Assembly: GCF_902859695.1 (NCBI RefSeq)
Contig: NZ_CADIJL010000001.1
Coordinates: forward strand, 248,001-312,000
Reading direction: 5' to 3'
DNA: 64,000 bases
DNA from: Achromobacter ruhlandii
GTDB lineage: Bacteria > Pseudomonadota > Gammaproteobacteria > Burkholderiales > Burkholderiaceae_B
In this document: piece after piece, positions 37,473-48,423 of the stretch
Position numbering within the stretch: position 1 is the first letter of the stretch
How the letters are laid out: each line of letters opens with the position of its first letter
The notes under the pieces: generated by a model
What the model saw: only the letters and a program-made list of their open reading frames with translations
What the model was told of the DNA's origin: nothing
Database searches by the model: none
Program-made: the position numbers and the translations under genes

Positions 37473-38068
37473 GCGAGCGCGAAGTCGACGCCGAGCTTGT
37501 CGCGCGCGTCCAGCGGGGCGACAAGAAGGCGTTCGATCTGCTGGTGCTCAAGTATCAGCGCAAGATCCTGCGTCTGCTGGCGCGCATGATCCGCGACCCC
37601 GCCGAGATCGAGGACGTGGCCCAGGAAGCGTTCATCAAGGCCTACCGGGCCTTGCCCCAGTTCCGGGGAGAGAGCGCGTTCTATACCTGGTTGTATCGTA
37701 TCGCCATCAATACGGCCCGAAATTGGCTCGCCTCCCAGGGCAGGCGGCCGAGCGCGCCCAATGCGATAGAAACGGAAGACGGTGAAACTTTTAACGAAAC
37801 CGACAACCTAACCGATATAAGCACGCCGGAATCCATGGTCGCCAGCCGCGAAATCGCCGAGACGGTGAACGCGGCCATCGAGGAATTGCCCGAGGAATTG
37901 CGCACCGCAATCGTCCTGCGTGAAATCGAAGGTATGAGTTACGAAGACATCGCCCAGAGCATGGACTGCCCCATTGGTACGGTGCGCTCCCGCATTTTCC
38001 GTGCGCGGGAAGCCATTGCGACCAAGTTGCGCCCATTGCTTGGCACCGATGCCGAGCGTCGCTGGTAA
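37469..38068 (+). CDS. rpoE: RpoE/AlgU, extracytoplasmic-stress sigma factor
   Basis: 199-residue ECF sigma factor of the sigma-E group. Region 2 (DLLVLKYQRKILRLLARMI, then EDVAQEAFIKAYRALPQF) and region 4 (REIEGMSYEDIAQSMDCPIG, helix-turn-helix) are both complete. It directs envelope-stress genes and is held by RseA. The ATG at 37469 follows GGGAGGCCAC. The order rpoE-rseA-rseB-degP is that of the Pseudomonas algU-mucA-mucB-mucD operon. Confidence 0.96.
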   Translation: MSEREVDAELVARVQRGDKKAFDLLVLKYQRKILRLLARMIRDPAEIEDVAQEAFIKAYRALPQFRGESAFYTWLYRIAINTARNWLASQGRRPSAPNAIETEDGETFNETDNLTDISTPESMVASREIAETVNAAIEELPEELRTAIVLREIEGMSYEDIAQSMDCPIGTVRSRIFRAREAIATKLRPLLGTDAERRW

Positions 38069-38080
38069 GGAGTGGCAGTC

Positions 38081-38590
38081 ATGCAGACTACAGCAGCCAA
38101 GTCCGTCGTTGCTTCCGAAGCCGCCTGGGAGGAATCCGTTTCCGCCTGGATGGACGGGGAAGAAACCGACGATATTCTCCCTGGCCTGTTGACCCGCGAA
38201 GGGCGACAGACCTGGGATACCTATCATCTGATCGGCGATGCCCTGCGCAACTCCGATCTGGCGCTGACGCCCAGCGCCAACTTCCATGCCCGCCTGTCGC
38301 GCGCGCTGGATGCCGAACTGCCGATCGTGGCCGCGCCCCGGCGTCGCTCCCCGCTGCGCCTGGGCCTGTCGGGCCTGGCGGTGGCGGCCGCGGTCGCCAC
38401 GGTGGCCTGGGTGGCCCAGCCGTACCTGGCGGGCGGCTCGCCCGGCACCGAGACCCGCGTGCTGGCCGACGCCAGCGTCAGCGGCGGCGCCGACACGTCG
38501 GGCCTGAGCGACTACCTGGAGGCCCATCGCCAGATGGCGGGTCCCAGCGCGGTGCGTCAGGTGTCCTTCGACGTCGGGGCGGGGCGCTGA
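38081..38590 (+). CDS. rseA: RseA/MucA, anti-sigma-E factor
   Basis: 169-residue inner-membrane protein. The N-terminal sigma-binding domain has SAWMDGEETDD and RQTWDTYHLIGDALRNS, typical of RseA. One membrane helix lies at about 90-112 after a basic stretch (APRRRSPLR), and a short periplasmic tail follows. It is degraded by DegS/RseP-type proteases under stress, releasing RpoE. ATG 38081 was preferred over GTG 38072, because AAGGAG (38067-38072) then has ideal spacing. Confidence 0.9.
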   Translation: MQTTAAKSVVASEAAWEESVSAWMDGEETDDILPGLLTREGRQTWDTYHLIGDALRNSDLALTPSANFHARLSRALDAELPIVAAPRRRSPLRLGLSGLAVAAAVATVAWVAQPYLAGGSPGTETRVLADASVSGGADTSGLSDYLEAHRQMAGPSAVRQVSFDVGAGR

Positions 38591-39666
38591 TGGCCCTGGT
38601 GCTTCCGACCCGTTGGCCGGTACTGGGACGGGCTGCCGCATGGCAGGCCCACCGCGCCGGCTGGTTCGCCGCTACGCTCCTGACCGCATTCCTGGCCGCG
38701 CACGATCCCGCGCGCGCCGCAGATACCGCGCCCGCCCAGCAGGGCGATGACGTGGTCCAGTTGCTCTCGCGCATCCAACAAGCGGCGCGCAAGCAGGACT
38801 ACGCCGGCGTCTTCATGTACCAGCAGGGCGAGATGATCCAGTCGTCGCGCCTGGTGCACGTCCTGGATGGCACCGGCGAGCGCGAGCGCCTCGAGATCCT
38901 CGACGGCCAGCCGCGCGAATACCTGCGCCACAATGAAGACGTGCAGTGCCTGATCCCCGAGCGCAAGACCGTGCTGCTCGAACGCCGGCGCGGCGATCGC
39001 TTCCCCGGTCTGTTGCTGGGCGATCCGGCCAACCTGACCGAACACTACAAGATTCGCACCGAGTCGGCCCTGCACCGCGTCGCCGGGCGCGAGTGCCGGC
39101 TGATCACTATCGAACCGCTGGACAAGTTGCGTTATGGCTATCGGCTCTGTGCTGATGTCGAGACCAATCTGCTGCTGAAGGCCCAGACCCTCAACGCCGC
39201 CCGCGGGGTGGTCGAACAGGTGTCGTTCACGTCGTTGCGCCTGGGGGCCGAGGTCGATCCGCAGTCGCTGACGTCGCGCTGGAACACGCGCGACTGGAAG
39301 GTGCTCGAACCCTCCATGAAGCCGGTCGACCTGGGGGCGCTCGGTTGGCGCATTCCGGCGCCCAAGGGCTTTTCCGTGGTGATGCAGGTGGCGCGCTCGA
39401 TGGGGCGCGGCGCGACGGTCAACCAGATGGTGCTGTCCGACGGCCTGGCGGCCATCTCGGTCTTCATCGAGCCGTACGACAGCCAGCGCGGTCATCATCC
39501 GCCCCCTGGCGCGGCACAGCGCGGATCGATTACTGTCTATGGCACGCGCATCGCCGATTTCTGGCTGACTGCCGTGGGCGAAGTGCCCGTGGCGACGCTG
39601 GAACAATTGGCGCAATCGACTGAATACGTACCCGTGGCGAACGCTCCGGCGGCCGGCGCCAAGTGA
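38590..39666 (+). CDS. rseB: RseB/MucB, periplasmic regulator of RseA
   Basis: 358-residue exported protein that shields RseA from proteolysis and senses mislocalised lipopolysaccharide/lipoproteins. The signal peptide is long (cleavage near ARA|AD, about 43). The MucB/RseB N-terminal domain shows YAGVFMYQQGEMIQSSRLVH and REYLRHNEDVQCLIPE; a second domain ends with VYGTRIADFWLTAVGEVP. The start overlaps the rseA stop (TGATG). Confidence 0.93.
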   Translation: MALVLPTRWPVLGRAAAWQAHRAGWFAATLLTAFLAAHDPARAADTAPAQQGDDVVQLLSRIQQAARKQDYAGVFMYQQGEMIQSSRLVHVLDGTGERERLEILDGQPREYLRHNEDVQCLIPERKTVLLERRRGDRFPGLLLGDPANLTEHYKIRTESALHRVAGRECRLITIEPLDKLRYGYRLCADVETNLLLKAQTLNAARGVVEQVSFTSLRLGAEVDPQSLTSRWNTRDWKVLEPSMKPVDLGALGWRIPAPKGFSVVMQVARSMGRGATVNQMVLSDGLAAISVFIEPYDSQRGHHPPPGAAQRGSITVYGTRIADFWLTAVGEVPVATLEQLAQSTEYVPVANAPAAGAK

Positions 39667-39706
39667 CGAGCGGCCTCTGCGGCAAGAAGTGATTTCGGAG
39701 CAATCT

Positions 39707-41200
39707 ATGAAAGCAATGATGGTGTCGAACCCCAGCCTGCGCCGCTTCCTGGCGGCCGCGACGGCGGGGCTCATGATGTCGGCCGCGTTCGCGCCCGTCT
39801 CGCAGGCGCAGACCCCCGCGGCCGCTACGCCGACCCCGACGGTGGCGTTGCCTGACTTCACCAGCATCATCGAAAAGGCCGACCCGGCGGTCGTCAACAT
39901 CCGCACCACCGCCACCGTGCCGATCCGCGGCGTGGGCCCGGGTGGCAACGATCCGGCGGAACTGTTCCGCTGGTTCTTCGGTCCGGACTTCCAGCCGCCG
40001 GGCCAGCAGTCGCCCAATCCGCGCCAGCGTCCGCAGCCGCAGCAGCCCGAGGAGCGCACCGTGCCGCGCGGCGTGGGCTCGGGCTTCTTCATTTCCGATG
40101 ACGGCTACATCATGACCAACAACCATGTGGTCAGCGATGCAACCGACATCTACGTCACCCTGACCGACGGCCGCGAATTCAAGGCCAAGGTCATCGGCAC
40201 CGACGAGCGCACGGACGTGGCGCTGATCAAGATCGAGGCCAAGGACATGACGCCGCTGGTGATCGGCGATCCCAAGAAGCTGAAGAAAGGCCAGTGGGTG
40301 CTGGCGATCGGTTCGCCGTTCGGCCTGGATTCCACCGTGACCTCGGGCATCGTCAGCGCCATCGGCCGCGATACCGGCGAATACCTGCCTTTCATCCAGA
40401 CGGACGTGGCGGTCAACCCGGGCAACTCGGGCGGCCCGCTGATCAACCTGGCGGGCGAGGTGGTGGGCATCAACTCCCAGATCATCTCGCGCAGCGGCGG
40501 CTTCATGGGCATCTCGCTGGCCATCCCGATCGACGAAGCGATGCGGGTGGTTGACCAGCTGCGCGCCACCGGCAAGGTCACGCGCGGACGCGTCGGCGTG
40601 CAGATCGGCGAAGTCGGCAAGGACGTGGCCGAGGCCATCGGCCTGCCCAAGGCCGAGGGCGCGCTGGTCAGCAGCGTCGAGGCCGACGGTCCCGCCGAGC
40701 AGGCAGGCGTGCAGCCGGGCGACGTGATCCTGACCTTCAACAAGGAACCGATCAAGCGCTGGTCCGACCTGCCGCGCATCGTCGGCGAGACCAAGCCGGG
40801 CACGCGCGCCGACATGGAAGTGTGGCGCAAGGGCAAGAAGATGACCCTGTCGGTCAAGGTCGGCGAGATTCCGGTCGACAAGGCCGCTCCGGGCAAGAAG
40901 GGCGCGCCGCCGGCGCCGGAAGTCACCAACGCGCTGGGCCTGGGCGTGATCGACGTGCCCGCCGACGTGCAGAAGAAGCTGCGCATCAAGGGCGGCGTGC
41001 AGGTCAAGGTCGCCGAAGGCGCCGCGGCCAAGGCCGGCCTGCAGGAAGGCGACATTGTGTTGGCCCTGAACGACACCGACGTCACCGGCGCCAAGCAGTT
41101 CGCCGAGCTGGTCGGCAAGCTGGACAAGGGCCGCGCGGTCGGCCTGCTGGTGCGCCGCGGCGAGCAGACCCAGTGGGTGGCGGTGCCGGCAAGCAAATAA
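39707..41200 (+). CDS. degP: DegP/MucD, periplasmic serine protease-chaperone
   Basis: 497-residue HtrA protease clearing misfolded envelope proteins. The signal peptide is cleaved near SQA|Q (34-35). The catalytic triad His140 (MTNNHVV), Asp170 (ERTDVALIK) and Ser241 (NPGNSGGPL) is intact, with two PDZ domains after it (about 290-385 and 405-490). ATG 39707 has GGAG at good spacing; the upstream GTG at 39689 does not. It is the last gene of the rpoE operon, as mucD in Pseudomonas. Confidence 0.95.
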   Translation: MKAMMVSNPSLRRFLAAATAGLMMSAAFAPVSQAQTPAAATPTPTVALPDFTSIIEKADPAVVNIRTTATVPIRGVGPGGNDPAELFRWFFGPDFQPPGQQSPNPRQRPQPQQPEERTVPRGVGSGFFISDDGYIMTNNHVVSDATDIYVTLTDGREFKAKVIGTDERTDVALIKIEAKDMTPLVIGDPKKLKKGQWVLAIGSPFGLDSTVTSGIVSAIGRDTGEYLPFIQTDVAVNPGNSGGPLINLAGEVVGINSQIISRSGGFMGISLAIPIDEAMRVVDQLRATGKVTRGRVGVQIGEVGKDVAEAIGLPKAEGALVSSVEADGPAEQAGVQPGDVILTFNKEPIKRWSDLPRIVGETKPGTRADMEVWRKGKKMTLSVKVGEIPVDKAAPGKKGAPPAPEVTNALGLGVIDVPADVQKKLRIKGGVQVKVAEGAAAKAGLQEGDIVLALNDTDVTGAKQFAELVGKLDKGRAVGLLVRRGEQTQWVAVPASK

Positions 41201-41235
41201 GGCGCAAGACCGGCTAAAATGGCTGGTTGCCGCAA

Positions 41236-41264
41236 GAGGGGGCGCCTGGCGCCCCCTCGTTTTT
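41236..41264 (+). terminator. Strong intrinsic terminator after degP
   Basis: Stem GAGGGGGCGCC / GGCGCCCCCTC (41236-41246 / 41248-41258) followed by GTTTTT. It ends the sigma-E operon 36 bp after degP. Confidence 0.9.
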
Positions 41265-41421
41265 GCCCGGCCCTTCCGCCAGATACCGTCCGCAGCCCGC
41301 CGCAAGCGTGGCTCGGCGGCGGGCGTGCCGGCCGAGTGGCCCCAACCCGTCAGCCGTGCCTACCCTGGTGGCGGCGTCTTCCGGCAGTTTGCCGAATGTT
41401 CCGTCCCTTTTAAATTCAAGC

Positions 41422-43215
<1,794 letters not shown>

Positions 43216-43237
43216 AACCCGAGAAGGCGGTTAGCTG

Positions 43238-44122
43238 ATGAGTTGGAACTTTGCCCTGATCCTGTTTGTTCTGCTGGTGCTGACCGGCATTATCTGGGCG
43301 CTCGATCTGGCCGTATTGCGGCGCGGCCGCGAGCGCCGGGCGCAAGAGGCGATGGCGCAGTACGACGCGGCGCTGATCGGCGATTCGCAAGAGGCCGAGC
43401 GTTTGCGGCGCGAGGCCGGCGACAAGGCCCGCCGCGTGCCGTGGTGGATCGAATACGCGGTCAGTTTTTTTCCCGTGATCCTGTTCGTGTTCGTGCTGCG
43501 TTCGTTCGTGGTGGAGCCGTTCCGCATTCCCTCGGGTTCGATGCTGCCGACGCTGCAATCGGGCGACCTGATCCTGGTGAACAAGTTCAGCTACGGCCTG
43601 CGGCTGCCCGTGATCGACAAGAAGGTCATCGACATCGGCAAGCCGCAGCGCGGCGACGTGTTCGTGTTCCGCTACCCGGTCGATCCGGACGTCGATTACA
43701 TCAAGCGGGTGGTCGGCCTGCCCGGCGACGAAATCGCCTACCTCGACAAAAAACTGTATGTGAACGGCCAATTGGTGCCGCATACGCGCGACGGTGACTA
43801 TTTTGAGCCTGATCGTGTCTCCTATATCGCACAATATAAGGAGAAATTGGGCGAAGTTAGCCACAATATCCTGTTGGATGAAAGCAGGCCGCAGGAATAT
43901 CGCCCGCAGTACCAATTTCCCAACCTCGGGAACTGCCAATATTCGCGCGATGGGGTACGCTGCAAAGTACCCGAGGGGCAATACTTCGCCATGGGCGATA
44001 ATCGGGATAACAGCGCCGACAGCCGATACTGGGGTTTCGTGCCGGAATCCAATATCGTCGGGAAGGCGTTCTTCATCTGGATGAATTTCAGCGATCTCAG
44101 CCGCATCGGCCGGTTCAACTGA
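43238..44122 (+). CDS. lepB: LepB, signal peptidase I
   Basis: 294-residue membrane protease that removes signal peptides from exported proteins. Two hydrophobic segments (about 5-25 and 72-90) precede the periplasmic catalytic domain. Nucleophile Ser101 lies in [10 protein letters not shown] and general base Lys156 in [12 protein letters not shown]; the [16 protein letters not shown] box is near the end. The stretch 43794-44020 uses markedly more A/T-ending codons than its surroundings. It starts 22 bp after lepA. Confidence 0.96.
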   Translation: MSWNFALILFVLLVLTGIIWALDLAVLRRGRERRAQEAMAQYDAALIGDSQEAERLRREAGDKARRVPWWIEYAVSFFPVILFVFVLRSFVVEPFRIPSGSMLPTLQSGDLILVNKFSYGLRLPVIDKKVIDIGKPQRGDVFVFRYPVDPDVDYIKRVVGLPGDEIAYLDKKLYVNGQLVPHTRDGDYFEPDRVSYIAQYKEKLGEVSHNILLDESRPQEYRPQYQFPNLGNCQYSRDGVRCKVPEGQYFAMGDNRDNSADSRYWGFVPESNIVGKAFFIWMNFSDLSRIGRFN

Positions 44123-44124
44123 TT

Positions 44125-44886
44125 ATGTCGCTAGCCACGCTAGAAAACCGGCTGGATCATCACTTCGGTGATCCAGCACTGCTTGAACAGGCGCTGACCC
44201 ACCGCAGCCATGGTGCGCGCCACAACGAGCGCCTGGAGTTCCTCGGGGATTCCGTGCTCAACTTCGTCGTCGCGGCGATGCTGTTCGAGCGTTACGCGAA
44301 AATCGACGAGGGCGATCTGTCACGCCTGCGCGCCAACCTGGTCAAGCAGGCTTCGCTGGCGGACATCGCCCAGCGCCTGGAGCTGTCCCAATACCTGCGC
44401 CTGGGCGAAGGCGAACTGAAGAGCGGCGGTTTCCGCCGGCCGTCGATCCTGGCCGATACGGTCGAAGCCCTGTTCGGCGCGGTGTTCCTGGACGCTGGTT
44501 TCGACGCTGCCCGCCGCGTGATCGTGCGCCAGTACCAGCCGGTGCTGGCCTCGGTCGACCCCAAGACCCTGGGCAAGGACGCCAAGACCTTGCTGCAGGA
44601 ATTCCTGCAAGGCCGCAAGCTGGCCTTGCCCGTGTACACCGTGGTGGCCACGCACGGCGCCGCCCACAGCCAGCAGTTCGAGGTCGAATGCGCCATTCCG
44701 GCGCTCGAGATCAAGGTGAACGCGCCCGGCGCCAGCCGCCGCGCGGCCGAGCAGTCGGCCGCCAAGCTGGCGCTGGAGGCGGCGCAGGCCATCAGCCCGG
44801 CGTCCAAGGCCGCCCGCAAGTCGGGCAAGGCGCGCAAGACCGCGCAGTTGTCGCTGCCCGTGGCAGTGTCCCAAGAGACTAAATGA
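44125..44886 (+). CDS. rnc: Ribonuclease III
   Basis: 253-residue double-strand-specific RNase for rRNA and mRNA processing. The signature [15 protein letters not shown] is at about 33-47 and the second acidic cluster in [17 protein letters not shown] dsRNA-binding domain follows (about 155-225). The C-terminal 25 residues are Lys/Ala-rich beyond the E. coli length (226). It begins 2 bp after lepB and overlaps era by four bases. Confidence 0.96.
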   Translation: MSLATLENRLDHHFGDPALLEQALTHRSHGARHNERLEFLGDSVLNFVVAAMLFERYAKIDEGDLSRLRANLVKQASLADIAQRLELSQYLRLGEGELKSGGFRRPSILADTVEALFGAVFLDAGFDAARRVIVRQYQPVLASVDPKTLGKDAKTLLQEFLQGRKLALPVYTVVATHGAAHSQQFEVECAIPALEIKVNAPGASRRAAEQSAAKLALEAAQAISPASKAARKSGKARKTAQLSLPVAVSQETK

Positions 44887-45773
44887 GCGATACCCCTTTC
44901 CGTACCGGTTTCGTGGCCATCGTCGGCCGCCCCAATGTGGGCAAGTCCACGCTGACGAACGCGCTGATCGGTTCCAAGATCTCCATCGTGTCGCGCAAGG
45001 CGCAGACCACGCGCCACCGCATCCACGGGGTGCTGACGCGCGACCACGAACAGTTTGTGTTCGTCGATACGCCGGGCTTCCAGACGCGCCACGGCGGCGC
45101 CATGAACCGCATGATGAACCGCGTCGTGACGCAGGCGCTGGCCGACGTCGACGTGGTGGTGCACGTGGTCGAGGCCGGCAAGTGGTCGGAAGGCGACGCC
45201 AAGCTGCTGCCGCTGCTGCCGGCGCCGGAACGCACCATCCTGGTCGTCAGCAAGATCGACGCGCTGAAGAACCGCGACGAGTTGTTCGCGTTCGTCTCAA
45301 AGATCATGGCGCTGCATCCGTTCGGCGCCGTGGTGCCGGTCAGCGCCACCAAGAACCAGCAGCTCGACCAGCTGCTGCAGGAAATCGCGGCGCGGCTGCC
45401 GGAAGGCGAGCCGATGTTCGAGGAAGACACCCTGACCGACCGGCCGATGCGCTTCATCGCCGCGGAACTGGTGCGCGAGAAGATCTTCCGCCTGGTCGGC
45501 GACGAACTGCCCTACGGCTGTACGGTCGTGATCGAGCAGTGGGAAGAGACCGACAAGGGCGCGCGCATCGCCGCCTGCGTCGTGGTGGAGCGCGACAGCC
45601 ACAAGCCGATCCTGCTGGGCACCGGCGGCATGCACATGAAGCGCATCGCCTCCGAGGCGCGGCAGGACATCGCCAAGCTGCTGGACAAGCCGGTGCACCT
45701 GGAGATCTACATCAAGGTGCGCAAGGGCTGGTCCGACCGCGAGAGTGCGCTGCGCGACCTGGGCTATGAGTAG
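44883..45773 (+). CDS. era: Era, ribosome-assembly GTPase
   Basis: 296-residue GTPase binding the 3' end of 16S rRNA. G1 [11 protein letters not shown]2 TTRHRIHG, G3 DTPGFQ and G4 SKID are in order, then a KH domain with [14 protein letters not shown]. It overlaps rnc (ATGA), as in E. coli, and its stop overlaps the recO start region. Confidence 0.96.
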   Translation: MSDTPFRTGFVAIVGRPNVGKSTLTNALIGSKISIVSRKAQTTRHRIHGVLTRDHEQFVFVDTPGFQTRHGGAMNRMMNRVVTQALADVDVVVHVVEAGKWSEGDAKLLPLLPAPERTILVVSKIDALKNRDELFAFVSKIMALHPFGAVVPVSATKNQQLDQLLQEIAARLPEGEPMFEEDTLTDRPMRFIAAELVREKIFRLVGDELPYGCTVVIEQWEETDKGARIAACVVVERDSHKPILLGTGGMHMKRIASEARQDIAKLLDKPVHLEIYIKVRKGWSDRESALRDLGYE

Positions 45774-46353
45774 ACGGGCGCCTCGCGTCCAGGATCGCCC
45801 GGGATACATGCTCCACGCCACCGCGTGGCGCGAGACGTCCCTCATCGTTCAGACTTTCTCGCGCGACCACGGCTGTGTGGCCATGGTCGCCAAGGGCGCC
45901 AAGCGCCCGTATTCCGTGCTGCGTCCGGTGTTGTCGGCGTTCCAGCCGCTGCTGCTGTCGTGGACCGGCAACGGCGAGGTCAAGACCCTGACCCGCGCCG
46001 AGATCATGGGCGTGCGCGCCCTGAGCGGCACCGCGCTGATGTCGGCGTGGTACATGAATGAACTGCTGCTGCGGCTGCTGCCGCGCGAGGATGCCCATCC
46101 GCTGCTGTTCGACGCCTACGACATGGCGCTGCAGCAGCTGTCGGGCGGCACGCGCGCGGCGGGCGCCTTGCGCCGCTTCGAATGGACGCTGCTGCGCGAG
46201 ACCGGCTACGGCGTCGATGAGGCCGAACCCGATTTCGACGACCCTGTCATCGAGCCGGCGCTACGCCGCGACCTGCGCGAACGCCTGGCCGAGAACCTGG
46301 CCGGCCGGCCCCTGGCCACGCGCCGGGTGCTGATGGACCTGCAGCGTATCTGA
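45766..46353 (+). CDS. recO: RecO, recombination mediator (short form)
   Basis: 195-residue protein for RecF-pathway repair: displaces SSB and helps load RecA. The N-terminal OB fold is clear (YMLHATAWRETSLIVQTFSRDHG, VAKGAKRPYSVLRPVLSAFQP), followed by helices with REDAHPLLFDAYDMAL and ETGYGVDEAEPDF. The protein then jumps to the terminal LATRRVLMDLQRI, so it is about 45-50 residues shorter than usual RecO, lacking the middle C-terminal segment. The start at ATG 45766 overlaps era. pdxJ, often next, is absent. Confidence 0.9.
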   Translation: MSRRAPRVQDRPGYMLHATAWRETSLIVQTFSRDHGCVAMVAKGAKRPYSVLRPVLSAFQPLLLSWTGNGEVKTLTRAEIMGVRALSGTALMSAWYMNELLLRLLPREDAHPLLFDAYDMALQQLSGGTRAAGALRRFEWTLLRETGYGVDEAEPDFDDPVIEPALRRDLRERLAENLAGRPLATRRVLMDLQRI

Positions 46354-46371
46354 ACCCGCGGGGCGCCGGCC

Positions 46372-47289
46372 ATGACCTTCACGCTCAAGCAGGTCGAGAC
46401 GTTCCGCACCGTCTATGAAACGGAAAGCGTGACCGCCGCGGCCCGGCGGCTCGATGTGTCGCCGGCCACGGTCAGCGCCACGCTGGCCGCGCTCGAGGCC
46501 AGCATCGAATTGCGGCTGTTCGAGCGCGTGCGCCAGCGCATGCAGCGCACGCCCGAGGCCACGCTGCTGTACGAGGAAATCCGCCGTTTGAACGTCGGCC
46601 TGGAAAGCCTGGGCCGCAAGATCCGCGCGATCCGCGGCGCGGCCCAGCCGCGCCTGCGCATCGGCTGCATCCATGCCTACAGCGGGGCGATCGTCAACGC
46701 TACCATCGCGCGCTTTCGCGAGCGTTATCCGGACACGCCCCTGTATCTGCAGATCCGCGATTCGAACACGCTGCGCGACATGGTGGTGTCGGGCGAACTC
46801 GATCTGGCTGCCGTGGCCGATGAGTCGGAACTGGAGGGCCTGCGCGGCCACCGCCTGGCCAGCCTGCGGGCCGTGACGGTGTTCCCGGGCGGTCATCCGC
46901 TGGCGCGCCTGGAGCAGGTCAGCCTGGCGCAACTGGCCGAGGTGGACGTGATCGCCCTGAATGCCGAGGATGCCTCGCGCCAGCGGCTGGACGCGCTGGT
47001 GCTGCAGGCCGGCCTCGGCCTGCGCGTCGCGATCGAGACGCCGTACTCGAGCACGGTGTGCCAGCTGGCGCTGGCCGGCCATGGCGTCGGCATCGCCAAC
47101 CCCGCCACCGCGGTGGGGCTGGAAGCCGCGGGCTTGTGCCACCGGCCGCTGGCGGCGCCGGTGCATTTCGAATGCCACATGATCCTGCATGGCAGCCGGC
47201 CGCTGTCGGAGGCTGGCAAGTACTGGGCGACCTGCCTGCGCGCGGCGTTGGCGCCGTTGGTGGAACGCTACGGCGTCAAGCGCGGCTGA
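46372..47289 (+). CDS. LysR-family transcriptional regulator
   Basis: 305-residue LysR regulator: N-terminal winged helix-turn-helix (FRTVYETESVTAAARRLDVSPATVS, about 11-35), linker helix and a co-inducer-binding domain beginning at RLRIGCIHAYSGAIVN. It lies 18 bp after recO but reads as a separate unit. The genes at 47323-50395 run convergently and may be its targets, which is an inference from proximity only. Confidence 0.88.
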   Translation: MTFTLKQVETFRTVYETESVTAAARRLDVSPATVSATLAALEASIELRLFERVRQRMQRTPEATLLYEEIRRLNVGLESLGRKIRAIRGAAQPRLRIGCIHAYSGAIVNATIARFRERYPDTPLYLQIRDSNTLRDMVVSGELDLAAVADESELEGLRGHRLASLRAVTVFPGGHPLARLEQVSLAQLAEVDVIALNAEDASRQRLDALVLQAGLGLRVAIETPYSSTVCQLALAGHGVGIANPATAVGLEAAGLCHRPLAAPVHFECHMILHGSRPLSEAGKYWATCLRAALAPLVERYGVKRG

Positions 47290-47322
47290 CGGGCGCGCGG
47301 CCCGCGCAGCCGTTGCCGCCGC

Positions 47323-48420
47323 CTAGCCGCGGCGGCCGTCCGCCGTCAGGATCAGCACCACCGACGATTCCGCATCCAGCTGGCCGGCGCGGCGCAACCG
47401 CGTGACCGCCGCCAGCGCGGCGGCCGACGACAGCTCCGTAGCCAGTCCAAGGCGCTCCAGCCGCTGCTGCGCCTGGGCGGCGGCGGCATCGGAGACCTCG
47501 ACCGGCGAGCCGCCTGAGCGCGTCAGCGCCTCCAGCGATTGCAGCGTGACCGTGCCGCCGGCGATCGAGTACTGGTCGGTGGCCCCTTCCCACAGGCCGC
47601 GCGCATCGCCCGCGGCGCGCGCCCGCGACAGGCGGGCGTACGGCTCGACCGCATGCAGCCGTGGCAGCCGGGGGATGCGGCCGGCGCGCAGCAATTGCTG
47701 CCAGCCCAGCAGAATGCCCCACAGCAGGTCGCCGCGCGCGGTCGGCACGACGATGTCGGTGGGCAGGCCGCAGCGGTCGAACAATTCCTGTGCGATTGGC
47801 TTGTAGCCTTCGACGCCGTAGGGGTGTGTACCGACCGGCGGGTTGAGATAGTTGGTGCCAGCGAAAGCGCCCTGGTTGCGGCACAGGTCGGCGACATGGG
47901 GCCAGCGGCCCAGGCTGTCGTCGAACGCGGTCAGACGGGCGCCGAAGCGCTGCATGGCCTCGCGCTGCAGCGGCGGGCAGTTGCGGGTGATGGCGATGTC
48001 GGCCTGCAAACCGGCGGCGGCGCAATAGGCCGCCAGCGAGACGCCGGCGTTGCCGCTGGAAGCCGCGGCCACACGCGTGGCGCCGGCCAGCCGGGCGCGC
48101 GACACCAGTTGCGCGGCCATGCGGTCCTTGTGGCTGCCGGTGGGGTTGGCGCTCTCGCATTTGAGCCAGAGCCGGCCCACGCCCTCGGCCTGCGCCAGCG
48201 CGGGCGCGTCCAGGCAGGGCGTGGCGCCTTCACCCAGCGTGACGGGGTCCAGCACCGGCAGGTCGATTGCGTCGCCAGAGCCTGCGGCGTACTGGCATTC
48301 CAGCGACGCGGGATGGCCGGCCTCCAGGCAATGCGGGCAGCCTTCCGGGTAGTCGGCGGGCGGCAGGTGGCTGTCGCAGCGGATGCAGCGCAGGCCGGAC
48401 AAGCGGGGGTTCATCAGCAT
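47323..48420 (-). CDS. Threonine synthase-like PLP enzyme with zinc ribbon
   Basis: 365-residue fold-type II PLP enzyme. The N-terminal zinc ribbon has four cysteines (12, 15, 28, 31); the PLP lysine is Lys98 in NPTGSHKDR, with SSGNAG as the phosphate loop. This is the threonine synthase/cysteate synthase/threonine dehydratase superfamily. A role in threonine synthesis is unlikely given the neighbours (an N-deacylase-like enzyme and a TctC-type binding protein); elimination or replacement on a hydroxy-amino-acid derivative is a better guess. ATG 48420 was used; ATG 48414 is close. Confidence 0.75.
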   Translation of the reverse strand: MLMNPRLSGLRCIRCDSHLPPADYPEGCPHCLEAGHPASLECQYAAGSGDAIDLPVLDPVTLGEGATPCLDAPALAQAEGVGRLWLKCESANPTGSHKDRMAAQLVSRARLAGATRVAAASSGNAGVSLAAYCAAAGLQADIAITRNCPPLQREAMQRFGARLTAFDDSLGRWPHVADLCRNQGAFAGTNYLNPPVGTHPYGVEGYKPIAQELFDRCGLPTDIVVPTARGDLLWGILLGWQQLLRAGRIPRLPRLHAVEPYARLSRARAAGDARGLWEGATDQYSIAGGTVTLQSLEALTRSGGSPVEVSDAAAAQAQQRLERLGLATELSSAAALAAVTRLRRAGQLDAESSVVLILTADGRRG

Positions 48421-48423
48421 GGG

